A stretch of DNA of 24,357 bases from RYN-433 sp036558265 (GCA_036558265.1 DATBFY010000765.1:1-24357); one strand, 5' to 3'. Numbered from the stretch's first letter, positions 13,498 through 21,155 are shown. Notes: generated by a model from the sequence alone, not told the origin. Made by a program: numbers and translations.

Positions 13498-13525
13498 AGT
13501 ATAGCGTTGGGCGTTTGGCTGGCAA
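13498..13525 (-). promoter_or_regulatory. Near-consensus sigma70-type promoter for the basic protein
   Basis: On the minus strand TTGCCA (13525-13520) and TATACT (13503-13498) each match consensus at 5 of 6 positions with a 16-nt spacer. Transcription would begin near 13491, giving a leader of about 26 nt that contains the GGAG ribosome site. Confidence 0.75.
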
Positions 13526-13547
13526 GTGGAAAGCAAATCAAACCGTG

Positions 13548-13553
13548 TATAAT
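13548..13553 (+). promoter_or_regulatory. Plus-strand TATAAT box
   Basis: A perfect TATAAT lies in a locally A+T-rich patch 214 nt before the metallophosphoesterase start. No good -35 precedes it at 16-18 nt. If used, the leader would carry the copy 2 palindromic element. Confidence 0.3.
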
Positions 13554-13603
13554 CGCCTATACGCCCACAGGGGGTAAGCTGAATCAATGCCCCACCGCTG
13601 CTC

Positions 13604-13699
13604 CGTCATCCTGAGGAGGCTTTGCCGACGAAGGATCTGGCTGCGAATGGATGATCGCTTCCCCCCGCGGCAAGATCCTTCGCTTCGCTCGGGATGACG
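13604..13699. repeat. Palindromic CGTCATCCTGAG element, copy 2
   Basis: The outer arms CGTCATCCTGAG (13604-13615) and CTCGGGATGACG (13688-13699) pair with one G-T wobble. The inner arms AAGGATCT (13631-13638) and AGATCCTT (13673-13680) are a perfect inverted pair. Total length and layout match copy 1. It lies in the gap between the basic protein gene and the metallophosphoesterase gene, 67 nt before the latter's start. Confidence 0.82.
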
Positions 13700-13766
13700 G
13701 CTAAGGCGCCGTCCGTTCGAGAAACCATTTTCGATGTAAGGGCCATTACGGGCCAACCCAACGCGC

Positions 13767-15023
13767 ATGGTCTACCTCATCGTCAGCCTGTTAGCCGTTG
13801 CCGACCTCTCCTTCTGGTGGTGGGGCGACCGCCGCCTCCGCCGCCTCCGCAAGGCCACCATCTGGCGCGCGCTGCTCAGCCTCCTCTTGGGCGGGCAGTT
13901 CCTGGTCCTCGCGTGGTGGGTCCTCTTCCCCAGCACCCTCCGCGGCCTGGGCGGCGGGTTCTGGAAACCCGTCTCCGCGTGGCTTTACATGTGGCACCTG
14001 CTGGTCCTGCCCGTGACGCTGATCGGCCTGCTCTTCGGATATGGCGTGTACTGGCTGGGCAACCTGTTCACCCGGTTGCTCGTGCCTCCGGCGAGGCCCG
14101 CTTTAGCGGCTGGGACCCCCGCGCGATCGACGATCGATTCCACCGATATTTCCGTCCCCTCCGTCACCGGCCCCGCCATCGTTTACCCCACCCGCCGCCA
14201 GATCCTCGCCGCCGCTGCCGTTTTCGCCCCCCAGGCCCTCCTCGCCGGCACGCTCCTCGAATCCGCCAGCCAGGCCGGTAAGTTCCGCATCCGACCGCTG
14301 GAGATTCGGCTGCCGCAGCTTCCGTCGGCGCTGGACGGCCTGACCATCGCCCACGTCTCCGACACCCACGTCGGTCGGTTCGTCGGTCCCAGGGAGCTCG
14401 AATCGGTCGTCGAGGCCACCCGCCGACTCAACCCCGAGCTGATCGTCTTCACCGGCGACCTGATCGATTTCAACCTGGTCGATCTCCCCCCCGCCGTCGC
14501 CGCCCTGCGCCAGTTGCAGCGGATCGCCCCGATGGCGATGTGCGTCGGCAACCACGACCTCTTCGAGAACGGCGCCGTCTTCCGCAACCGCATCCGCCGG
14601 GCCGAGCTGGGCCTGATGGTGGACGAGGCCATGACGCTGTCGCTGCGCGGGCAGAAGCTGGAGTTGCTGGGCCTGGACTGGGGCCTTCCCAACGCCCCGC
14701 GCGCCGATGGGATCAACGCACACATGCGCCGCCTGGTCGAGCTCCGGCGGACCGATGCGTTCCAGATCCTGCTCGCGCATCACCCGCACGCATTTGATCC
14801 GGCGGCCCAGGCAGGAATTCCCCTGACCCTCTCGGGTCACACCCACGGCGGCCAGATCATGTTCACGCCCAACTACGGGTTCGGGCGCGTTTATAAATAC
14901 TGGTCCGGCCTGTACCAGCAGGGGGCGTCCAGCCTGGTGGTCTCCAACGGGGTGGGGAACTGGTTCCCCCTGCGAATCAACGCGCCCGCCGAGATCGTCC
15001 ACCTGACCCTGCGGCGGGCATGA
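13767..15023 (+). CDS. Membrane-anchored metallophosphoesterase, YkuE/LpxG-like
   Basis: 418 aa. The N-terminal third is membrane embedded, with hydrophobic segments at about 3-19, 33-54 and 70-97. A twin-arginine-like segment TRRQILAAAAVFAPQALLAG follows (142-161). The phosphoesterase domain (about 165-418) has the complete metal motifs: D189-x-H191 (SDTHVG), GDLID (220-224), GNHD (251-254), HH (328-329) and GHTH (347-350), plus GGQI. This arrangement resembles YkuE and the LpxG-type UDP-2,3-diacylglucosamine hydrolases, which act at the membrane in lipid A synthesis. That role is possible for a diderm but not shown. The start ATG has no clear Shine-Dalgarno. The gene appears to be a single unit, with 263 nt to the next gene. 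Confidence 0.88.
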   Translation: MVYLIVSLLAVADLSFWWWGDRRLRRLRKATIWRALLSLLLGGQFLVLAWWVLFPSTLRGLGGGFWKPVSAWLYMWHLLVLPVTLIGLLFGYGVYWLGNLFTRLLVPPARPALAAGTPARSTIDSTDISVPSVTGPAIVYPTRRQILAAAAVFAPQALLAGTLLESASQAGKFRIRPLEIRLPQLPSALDGLTIAHVSDTHVGRFVGPRELESVVEATRRLNPELIVFTGDLIDFNLVDLPPAVAALRQLQRIAPMAMCVGNHDLFENGAVFRNRIRRAELGLMVDEAMTLSLRGQKLELLGLDWGLPNAPRADGINAHMRRLVELRRTDAFQILLAHHPHAFDPAAQAGIPLTLSGHTHGGQIMFTPNYGFGRVYKYWSGLYQQGASSLVVSNGVGNWFPLRINAPAEIVHLTLRRA

Positions 15024-15126
15024 GTCCCGACCTTCCGGCCGGGGGGTCGCATCCGCCGCAAGATGCGATACGCGCGAATATTTAGGGTAATTTGCGCGAC
15101 AATATCAACCTAACCGGTTTTTCATG

Positions 15127-15153
15127 TTGAATCGCACCGACTTCGTGTAATAT
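15127..15153 (+). promoter_or_regulatory. Candidate promoter TTGAAT-15-TAATAT
   Basis: The 263-nt gap before the HEAT gene contains an A+T-rich patch (about 15070-15170) that stands out from the G+C-rich surroundings. TTGAAT (15127-15132) and TAATAT (15148-15153) are spaced 15 nt apart, slightly short. A TG lies just before the -10. No gene is seen in the gap. Confidence 0.45.
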
Positions 15154-15155
15154 TA

Positions 15156-15176
15156 GGTACGGAACATTTCCGGTCC
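15156..15176. promoter_or_regulatory. Interrupted palindrome at the expected transcription start
   Basis: GG-TA-CGGAA-CAT-TTCCG-GT-CC is symmetrical about base 15166, with only the two inner TA/GT pairs unmatched. It falls 3-23 nt after the -10 box of the candidate promoter, the place where a repressor would block initiation. Regulator unknown. Confidence 0.4.
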
Positions 15177-15286
15177 GCCTGTCACTGCGGGGACCGAAAC
15201 CGTATTGAATCACCGCCCTGCGGCGCATCGCGCGCGGCTATTAACTTGGGGGGGCGGGGCGCACGTCTGGAAAGAAGGTCGACAGT

Positions 15287-16120
15287 ATGGCGACACATCC
15301 ACCCGCGTCCGCGAAGCCGGCCAGCGCCACCGCCGAAAAACACGGCGCCGCCGACAAACATGACAAGCACGACAAGCACGGCGCGCACCACGGGCCGGCT
15401 CACCACGCGCCGGTTACCGCCAACGCCTTTGGCATTTCCGTCACCCTCGCCGATCACTCGATCGCCGAGAAGCCGGAGATGAGCAAGGCCAGGAAGCAGG
15501 CGATCTGGGCGAGCGTGCTCATCGCACTGACCGCCATCGTCCTCTACTTCCAGTACCGCCCGACCGCCGACGCCGACCCACTCGCCGCGCAGCATCCCGA
15601 GATCAAGCAGGTGGACGCCGCGCTCAAGAAACAGGACATCGGCACGCTCCAGCAGTACGCCAAGAGCCAGGACACGGTCGTCGCCGCCCGTGCGATCACC
15701 GCGCTGGTCAACGTCAACGGCGCCGATGCGGCGCGCGATTACCTCAACGACAGCCGCTCGGCGGTCCGCTACGCCGCCGTCGCCAGCCTGGGCGGCACCG
15801 TCAACGACATGCCCGTCATCCAGAAGTTCGAGCAGGACCCGGAGCCCGCCATCCGCGTGGCGGCCATCCGCTCGCTGGCGAACATCGACGACTTCGAGAT
15901 CTTCGATCACCTCATGCCGATGCTGAACGACCCGGATCCCGGCGTCCGCCGCTCGGCCATGCAGACGATCGAGGCCCGCGTCGGCTTGCTCTTCCCCGAT
16001 TTCGATGCCGAACGGCCCAGCCCCAAGGTGATCGCCCGCGTCCGCAATCAGGTTTCGAAGATGAAACAGGTTTTCGACCAGTCGGTCGCCTTCGAAAAGG
16101 CGCGCCGCGGCCGGCGTTGA
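15287..16120 (+). CDS. Membrane HEAT-repeat protein with His/Lys/Asp-rich N-terminus
   Basis: 277 aa. The ATG at 15287 has AAGAAGG 8 nt upstream. Residues 1-45 are low complexity, rich in Ala, Pro, His, Lys and Asp, including KHDKHDKHGAHHGPAHHAP. One membrane segment is at 71-89 (QAIWASVLIALTAIVLYFQY). The remaining part (about 95-230) is made of HEAT/armadillo-type helix pairs such as DSRSAVRYAAVASLG and PEPAIRVAAIRSLANI, which form protein-binding solenoids. The last 45 residues are charged and helical. Positive residues before the membrane segment suggest that the N-terminus is cytoplasmic and the HEAT part periplasmic. The pseudopilin gene follows 94 nt later in the same direction. Function unknown; a scaffold role is an inference. 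Confidence 0.87.
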   Translation: MATHPPASAKPASATAEKHGAADKHDKHDKHGAHHGPAHHAPVTANAFGISVTLADHSIAEKPEMSKARKQAIWASVLIALTAIVLYFQYRPTADADPLAAQHPEIKQVDAALKKQDIGTLQQYAKSQDTVVAARAITALVNVNGADAARDYLNDSRSAVRYAAVASLGGTVNDMPVIQKFEQDPEPAIRVAAIRSLANIDDFEIFDHLMPMLNDPDPGVRRSAMQTIEARVGLLFPDFDAERPSPKVIARVRNQVSKMKQVFDQSVAFEKARRGRR

Positions 16121-16144
16121 GGAATATTGCGACGGGTTTGCCCG

Positions 16145-16158
16145 TTCAGGTCCCTGAA
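16145..16158. promoter_or_regulatory. Small dyad TTCAGG-TC-CCTGAA
   Basis: A perfect 6-bp inverted repeat with a 2-nt spacer lies in the 94-nt gap before the pseudopilin gene, just after an ACGGG-TTTG-CCCGT dyad. Either could be an operator or a weak hairpin. No regulator is implied by the neighbours. Confidence 0.25.
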
Positions 16159-16214
16159 AGCACGTCACGCGTTCTGTGCAACATGTCAAGAACCGCCCAG
16201 CGCGGAGGAATCTT

Positions 16215-17183
16215 ATGAGTGGCAAGAAACGTCACGCATTTACCCTCGTGGAACTGTTGGTCGTGATCGGCATCATCGCACTGCTGATCGCCATCCTGCT
16301 GCCCAGCTTGCAGAAGGCCCGCATGCAGGCCAACGCGGTCAAGTGCGCCAGCAACCTGCGTCAGTTCGGCCAGGGCGCCAAGCTCTGGCAGGCCGAACAT
16401 CCCAAGCAGAAGTTCGACGGTGGCGGCTACTACGGCATCCTCGCCGCCGTGAAGGTCTCCGGCGACGTCTGGGTCTGCCCGCAGGCCGAGGCCGACAACC
16501 AGTACTTCAACGTCGTCTGCGCCTGGCTGCACGGACATGACGGCACCAACAACATCCAGTACGACATCGCCCTGGCGCCGGGCGCCAACTGCCTCTCGCG
16601 TCCGGCCGGCTCCGGGCCCCCCACCGGCTACAGCCAGAATGACCCCGACGCCGCCAAGACCAATCACTTCGAGCTCTGGATTGACGATCGCCCGGGCAGC
16701 GGCGACCTGGATTACAACGACATCGGCTTCGATGTGCTGATCAACGGCGATGGCACGGCGACCATCAAGACCTTGAAGAAGGACGCAGGCGACTCGTTCG
16801 ATGTCTTCGACTCCGCGACCGGCGCGGTCATCTTTTCCAACGCGGGTGTCGGGAACACGAGCCCGCAGACCGTGAACGCTGGCAAGGCCTCCTACGCGAT
16901 CAACACCAGCGACCCGTACGTCAAGCTGATCCTCAAGCCGGATAAGATCATCGGCCTGGATTACTACGCCGGCTCGGCCCGGGTTGGCGACCGGAAGACC
17001 GACTGGTGGCCCAACCAGGGCGCCAATCCGACGATGCTCACTCCGCCGATCTTCGCCCGGCACAACAAGCAGTTGAACATCCTGTTCAGCGACATGTCGG
17101 TGCAGCGGTACGACTGGCACGACATCAACTTCAACGCCAGCAACGGCATCTCGATTCAGAACCGGTACTGGAAAGCACCGTAA
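16215..17183 (+). CDS. Type II secretion/type IV pilin-like protein with DUF4114-like segment
   Basis: 322 aa. The ATG at 16215 has GGAGGA (16204-16209) at 5 nt spacing. The prepilin leader is very short (MSGKKRHA), with cleavage expected before Phe9 and the conserved Glu at +5 (Glu13). The hydrophobic helix runs through IALLIAILLPSL and is followed by QKARMQANAVKCASNLRQFG, the usual Planctomycete pseudopilin sequence. Residues about 149-185 read HFELWIDDRPGSG then DLDYNDIGFDVLINGDG, like the acidic DxDYND loop of DUF4114, a probable calcium site. The C-terminus has NILFSDMSVQRYDW, the usual H/F-x-DG-x-V position of such proteins. Likely inserted in the inner membrane and processed by a prepilin peptidase encoded elsewhere. 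A strong terminator follows. Confidence 0.88.
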   Translation: MSGKKRHAFTLVELLVVIGIIALLIAILLPSLQKARMQANAVKCASNLRQFGQGAKLWQAEHPKQKFDGGGYYGILAAVKVSGDVWVCPQAEADNQYFNVVCAWLHGHDGTNNIQYDIALAPGANCLSRPAGSGPPTGYSQNDPDAAKTNHFELWIDDRPGSGDLDYNDIGFDVLINGDGTATIKTLKKDAGDSFDVFDSATGAVIFSNAGVGNTSPQTVNAGKASYAINTSDPYVKLILKPDKIIGLDYYAGSARVGDRKTDWWPNQGANPTMLTPPIFARHNKQLNILFSDMSVQRYDWHDINFNASNGISIQNRYWKAP

Positions 17184-17226
17184 ACCTGCTGCCGGTCGAA
17201 GCGACATCAGTCGAACAACATGCGGG

Positions 17227-17261
17227 CGCGGGCGCCATCAATAGCGCCCGCGTCCGTTTTT
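17227..17261 (+). terminator. Intrinsic terminator after the pseudopilin gene
   Basis: A perfect 9-bp stem CGCGGGCGC (17227-17235) / GCGCCCGCG (17244-17252) with an 8-nt loop is followed by TCCG and TTTTT (17257-17261). It lies 44 nt after the stop codon and 12 nt before the end of the convergent VWA gene. Confidence 0.88.
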
Positions 17262-17272
17262 CCTTTGCGGAT

Positions 17273-19615
17273 TCACCCCAGACGCCAGCGCGCCAGGCCC
17301 GCCGCCAGCGCGAGCGCGCCGGCGAGCGCCAGCCACGCCGTCAGATCGACCTCCCGCCGCGGCAGGGGGAGGTCGATCGGCTTGGTCCACGCCCGGTCGA
17401 TGACCGCGCCGCCGGTGCGATGGGCCAGCGCGTGCATCGCGTCGTAGTCGTTGCCGATCGCGTCGAACTCCGGCGCGTACCGCCCGGCGACGGCGACGCG
17501 GTCGATCACCCGTCCGCCGCCAGCACCCTCCCGCAGCGTCGCAAACGATCGCGCGCGCGGCCCCGGCGGCAGCGTCAGCTCGTACCGCCCCGGCGCGGTC
17601 TGGGGGATCTCATGAACGACCGGCGGCGCGGCCGAGCCGTCCTCCTCGCCGCTGATCGCCAACCGCAGCCGCAAATCGTTCAGGTATCGCCCGCCGGCGT
17701 CCGCGGCATCCACCCGCACGCCCAGCCGTGGCCCGGCGGTTTCCCAGGTCACCTTGAACCGCGGATCGCGCGGCGGCCGGGCGGCGAGCTTCGCCATCGC
17801 CTCCAGCTCCGCCGCGTCGGGTGCGAAACCGCAGGCGATCACCGTGCCTTCGGCGCCGACCGACCACCTGGCCGCAAGGGATACCGCCTCGCCGCCAAAC
17901 TGCGTTCGGGCGAGCTCGCTCGCCGACTTCTTCAACCACGTGCGGTTCCACGGCGACACCGCCGCCCGCCCCGACAGCGCGGAGAGTTCCCCCTCGAACC
18001 TGACCGTCACCGGCGTCTCGATGAGGCGCTTGGGCGACGCCGACGTCAACAGCCGCCGCACCTCGGCCGCCCATTGCCGCGGATCGAGCTGCCGGCGGAG
18101 CGTCCCGCCCGTCGCCGCGGTGATCCGGCCCAGCGCGTCCAGTCCCCGTCCGTCGCCGATCGCCAGCACGTGCAGGCGGATCTTTTTGGCCTTGAGCTGC
18201 GACGCGAGCAGTTCCGGTTGGTCGATCGTCACGTCGGCGTCGCTGACGACCAGAAGCTCGGTCGGCAGTGAACCGTCCGCCTCGCGGGCGACGCGGGCGA
18301 GCGCGGCCGCCAGGTTGGTCGGGCCGTTGGGCGCGACGGTCGGCGGCGGCAAGGACAGGGCGAGCGTTTCCCGCGCGCTCCGTCCGGTGCTCCACCAATT
18401 CACCTCCGCCGAGAAGCTGCCGACGGTAACGGGATCTTCGCCCGGCAGGCTGGGCAACAGACGCGTGATCGCGCTCGCCGCGACCTGCCACCGCGTCGCC
18501 GCCGCCGCGTCGCCGGCCGCCTGGCTCATCGACCCGCTGGCGTCGGCCAGCAGCACCCAGTGCACCGCCGGCGCAGGCGGCGCGCTCGCCAGCGGCGAAA
18601 GCGCCTCGAGCGCCGTCCCCGTATACAGCCCCTGTGCGAACGCCCGATCACCGCCGCTGATGACAAGAGCACCGCCCAGGTCGCGAACGTATTGTTCGAG
18701 CAACCGCTGCTGCGCGGCCGAGAGGTCGGCGCTCGACAGGTTGTCCAGCACGATGACCGCCGGGGCGAGGTACGCCGCCGGATCGGTCGGCAGTGCCCCG
18801 GGCCGCATCGAAACCCACTGCCCGCCCGGCGCGTCTCTCGACGAGACGAACCACCGCTGGCGCAGCACCGGCGGCGCGATCGGCAGCGAGAGGCTGTCGT
18901 TCTCAGGCCAGCGGTCGCCCTTATCGAGTTGCGCCGTCGCGACGGCGGCGCCCGTCTTGCTCTTGCGCGTCAGCGTGACCGGGCCCGCGCTCGGCTCGAT
19001 CGCGACCGGAGAGACGCCATCGAGCGCCAGACGCCTCGGACCGCCGGTGTTGGCGACGGTGACTGCCAGATCCTCCCCCCGCGCCTCCAGCCGCGCGACG
19101 GCGGCGTCGGCAGGCTGATCCAGCTCGGGGTCCGCCACGACGAACGTCGGGGGCGCGAAGGCCGGCAGCTCGAACCGCCCATCGCTGAACAGCACGACCG
19201 CCGGCGCGGCCGGGGGCGCGAACACGGTCCGGTCCCCCGGCAGGTCCGCCAACATGCCACCGCCGGGCGCCGTCGGCGTGTTCCGCTCCGCGAAGTACAC
19301 GACGCGATACGGCGTTCGCCCGATGAGTTGATGGACCCGCGCATCCAGCCGCGCCGGGTCGCGGTACGCCGCCCCCCGCGTGCTCGCCGAAAGGTCCACC
19401 ATCACCGCGACCGACTCGGCGTCGGTCGTCGGCCGATGCCACACCAGCCCCCCCGCCGCCAGCGCCAACAACACCAGCGCGACCCCGAAGCACGCCCCGG
19501 TGATCGCCCCGATCGCCGGCCGACGCGCCGCCGCCACCCACGCCGCCACCACCGCCAGCGCGCAGCCCACGGCAAACAACCCCGGTCGATCCAGCGTGAA
19601 CGCGATCCAACTCAT
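17273..19615 (-). CDS. Large membrane protein with two VWA-type regions and a GATase-like segment
   Basis: 780 aa from the ATG at 19613-19615; ATGs at 19630 and 19687 are also possible. Two membrane segments lie at the N-terminus (about 11-30 and 37-58), and one at the very C-terminus (AWLALAGALALAAGLARW). A first, degenerate VWA-like region begins at MVDLSAS (72-78). A class-I amidotransferase-like segment is at about 285-340 (LLEQYVRDLGGALVISGGD). A second VWA domain has an intact MIDAS, DASGSMS (358-364), with TNLAAAL and SDADVTID further on. The C-terminal part (about 530-750) is beta-rich. This layout is the BatA-like/amidotransferase-like VWA membrane family frequent in Planctomycetes, often linked to MoxR ATPases. 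No moxR gene is in the window. Function unknown. Confidence 0.85.
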   Translation of the reverse strand: MSWIAFTLDRPGLFAVGCALAVVAAWVAAARRPAIGAITGACFGVALVLLALAAGGLVWHRPTTDAESVAVMVDLSASTRGAAYRDPARLDARVHQLIGRTPYRVVYFAERNTPTAPGGGMLADLPGDRTVFAPPAAPAVVLFSDGRFELPAFAPPTFVVADPELDQPADAAVARLEARGEDLAVTVANTGGPRRLALDGVSPVAIEPSAGPVTLTRKSKTGAAVATAQLDKGDRWPENDSLSLPIAPPVLRQRWFVSSRDAPGGQWVSMRPGALPTDPAAYLAPAVIVLDNLSSADLSAAQQRLLEQYVRDLGGALVISGGDRAFAQGLYTGTALEALSPLASAPPAPAVHWVLLADASGSMSQAAGDAAAATRWQVAASAITRLLPSLPGEDPVTVGSFSAEVNWWSTGRSARETLALSLPPPTVAPNGPTNLAAALARVAREADGSLPTELLVVSDADVTIDQPELLASQLKAKKIRLHVLAIGDGRGLDALGRITAATGGTLRRQLDPRQWAAEVRRLLTSASPKRLIETPVTVRFEGELSALSGRAAVSPWNRTWLKKSASELARTQFGGEAVSLAARWSVGAEGTVIACGFAPDAAELEAMAKLAARPPRDPRFKVTWETAGPRLGVRVDAADAGGRYLNDLRLRLAISGEEDGSAAPPVVHEIPQTAPGRYELTLPPGPRARSFATLREGAGGGRVIDRVAVAGRYAPEFDAIGNDYDAMHALAHRTGGAVIDRAWTKPIDLPLPRREVDLTAWLALAGALALAAGLARWRLG

Positions 19616-19649
19616 CTGTACGCGCGTCATTCTCCGCCACCATCGCGTA

Positions 19650-19678
19650 TTGACGCAAGCCGCCCCCGCTCGCAAGAT
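19650..19678 (+). promoter_or_regulatory. Candidate hslV promoter TTGACG-17-CAAGAT
   Basis: In the 86-nt gap between the divergent VWA gene and hslV, TTGACG (19650-19655) is followed after 17 nt by CAAGAT (19673-19678). The -35 is strong and the -10 weak. The leader would be about 17 nt and includes the AGGAGA ribosome site. Confidence 0.4.
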
Positions 19679-19701
19679 CGCCCGCACCAGGAGAATCGCC
19701 C

Positions 19702-20268
19702 ATGCCCCAGCAGGTCCCAGCCCGTTCGACCACCATCCTCTCCGTCCGCCGCAACGGCCTGGTCGCCCTCGGCGGCGACGGGCAGGTCACCCTGGGCAAC
19801 ACGGTCGTCAAGCACGACGCGAGCAAGATCCGCCGGGTGGGCGGGGGCAAGGTGCTGGTCGGATTCGCCGGAAGCGCCGCCGACGCCTTCTCCCTGCTCG
19901 AGCGCTTCGAGCAGAAGCTGGGCGATTACCCCGACAACACCCGCCGCGCCGTCATCGAACTTGCAAAAGATTGGCGCACCGACCGCGTCCTCCGCCGCCT
20001 CGAAGCCATGCTGGCCGTCGTCGATAAGACCACCAGCCTGATCACCAGCGGCGCAGGGGACGTGATAGAGCCCAGCGACGGGGTGATAGGGATCGGCTCA
20101 GGCGCCCCCTACGCCGCCGCCGCCGCCAAAGCCCTGCTCGCGCACACTGAACTGCCCGCCAATCAGATCGTGGAATCGGCCCTGCGGATCGCCGGCGAGA
20201 TCTGCATCTACACCAACACGAACCTGAAGGTGGAGACGATCGAGTTCCCGTACCCGGTGACGCCGTGA
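19702..20268 (+). CDS. hslV: ATP-dependent protease peptidase subunit HslV
   Basis: 188 aa. HslV is the proteasome-like peptidase of the HslUV complex. The start is set by AGGAGA (19689-19694) at 7 nt. After a short propeptide MPQQVPARS comes TTILSVRRNG, so the mature protein should begin at Thr10, the N-terminal nucleophile. GGDGQVTLGNTVVKHDASKIRR, with the catalytic-site Lys, and AGSAADAFSLLERFEQKL are conserved. ELAKDWRTDRVLRRLEAMLAV and the C-terminal AGEICIYTNTNLKVETI complete the fold. It is followed, with a 4-nt overlap, by an unrelated membrane-protein gene, and hslU comes only after that. Confidence 0.96.
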   Translation: MPQQVPARSTTILSVRRNGLVALGGDGQVTLGNTVVKHDASKIRRVGGGKVLVGFAGSAADAFSLLERFEQKLGDYPDNTRRAVIELAKDWRTDRVLRRLEAMLAVVDKTTSLITSGAGDVIEPSDGVIGIGSGAPYAAAAAKALLAHTELPANQIVESALRIAGEICIYTNTNLKVETIEFPYPVTP

Positions 20269-21143
20269 GCCCGCGCATGCGAGACTTGATCTATGAATTC
20301 CCGTTTCTCGCCGCCATGCTGGTTCTGGCTGCGTCCGGACTCCGGGACTTTTGGCGCAGACGCCGGCTGCGGCAGCGGGTCATCGCCGAAGGCCGCGTGA
20401 CCCCCGCGCAACTTCGGCCCCGCAGGCCGATGTGGCCCATGGCTCTCCTGGTCATCTTCATGGCCGTCGGAGTGCTGGCGGGAGAGCGGTACGTGACGCC
20501 GCGGCTCGGGAAATGGGGCGGACCGTGCCCCGTGTTCGGCGGGACGTTCGTCGTCCTGCTTCTGGTCTTCGGCCTGCGCGGCATCCTGGCCCAGGACGCG
20601 GCGGTGAACGCCGCCAAGCGCCTCGCCGGGACCGGCCAGGTCGATCAGGCGATCGAACTGATTCGCCGGGCGATGGACAAAGAGCCGACCGCCATACGTG
20701 CGGCGGGCCTGGGGCAGATCCTGTTCGATGCCGGACGCTGGAGCGAGGCGGCGGACACCTTCGCGGTGGCACAGGGGCTCGATCCCGATGCCCCCCTGCA
20801 TGCGATCAATCGGGCCCTGGCGATCTCGAAGGATGGCGATCCACTTACGGCGCTTGAGATCGTTCAGGAGGAGCGGGGCAAGGCGCCCCAGGAGGCGGCG
20901 CTGGCGCTCGCGTCCGCATACCTGCTCTCAGAATTGGATCGCGACGACGAAGCCACGGAGCAGCACCGCCAGGCCGTCGAGCTCGGGCGGATCGCCGGGA
21001 GCGCGCAGCGGGTGGATTTGGTGTCGCACGCCCGACTTGTGAAGCTCTGCGCCGAAAAGCTCGCCGGCGCATCCGTCCGCGGCTTCCCCGTGGTGCAAAG
21101 ACTCGATACCGCCGCCCCTGACCCAACCGGCCCCGCCGCATAG
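20265..21143 (+). CDS. TPR-like membrane protein between hslV and hslU
   Basis: 292 aa from the GTG at 20265, whose GTGA overlaps the hslV stop; an ATG at 20277 is an alternative. Hydrophobic segments lie at about 10-26 (FPFLAAMLVLAASGLRDF), 57-73 (MALLVIFMAVGVLAG) and 88-106 (CPVFGGTFVVLLLVFGLRG). The rest (about 110-265) is helical with TPR-like helix pairs, for example DQAIELIRRAMDKEPTAIRA followed by RWSEAADTFAVAQGLDPDAP. The tail is short and Pro-rich. It is not a known HslUV component. The coupled start and the 12-nt distance to hslU place it in the same unit. It could recruit the protease or be an unrelated insertion. It resembles the rhomboid/TPR type of small membrane protein only in general layout. 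Confidence 0.82.
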   Translation: MSPRMRDLIYEFPFLAAMLVLAASGLRDFWRRRRLRQRVIAEGRVTPAQLRPRRPMWPMALLVIFMAVGVLAGERYVTPRLGKWGGPCPVFGGTFVVLLLVFGLRGILAQDAAVNAAKRLAGTGQVDQAIELIRRAMDKEPTAIRAAGLGQILFDAGRWSEAADTFAVAQGLDPDAPLHAINRALAISKDGDPLTALEIVQEERGKAPQEAALALASAYLLSELDRDDEATEQHRQAVELGRIAGSAQRVDLVSHARLVKLCAEKLAGASVRGFPVVQRLDTAAPDPTGPAA

Positions 21144-21146
21144 AAT
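21118..21146 (+). promoter_or_regulatory. hslU promoter CTGACC-17-TAGAAT, 9 nt from the start codon
   Basis: CTGACC (21118-21123) matches TTGACA at 4 of 6 and TAGAAT (21141-21146) matches TATAAT at 5 of 6, with the ideal 17-nt spacer. The -10 ends 9 nt before the hslU ATG, so transcription would start about 2-3 nt before it. No Shine-Dalgarno is present. A leaderless hslU mRNA is the simplest reading. Confidence 0.55.
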
Positions 21147-21155
21147 TGCCCCGAT

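Noticed and set aside
15182..16225. 347-codon minus-strand frame over the HEAT gene
   Set aside because: Antisense shadow. The plus-strand frame has a ribosome site, a membrane segment and HEAT repeats.
18560..20041. 493-codon plus-strand frame across the VWA gene and hslV
   Set aside because: Arg/Pro-rich without domains, and it overlaps two well-supported genes on opposite strands.
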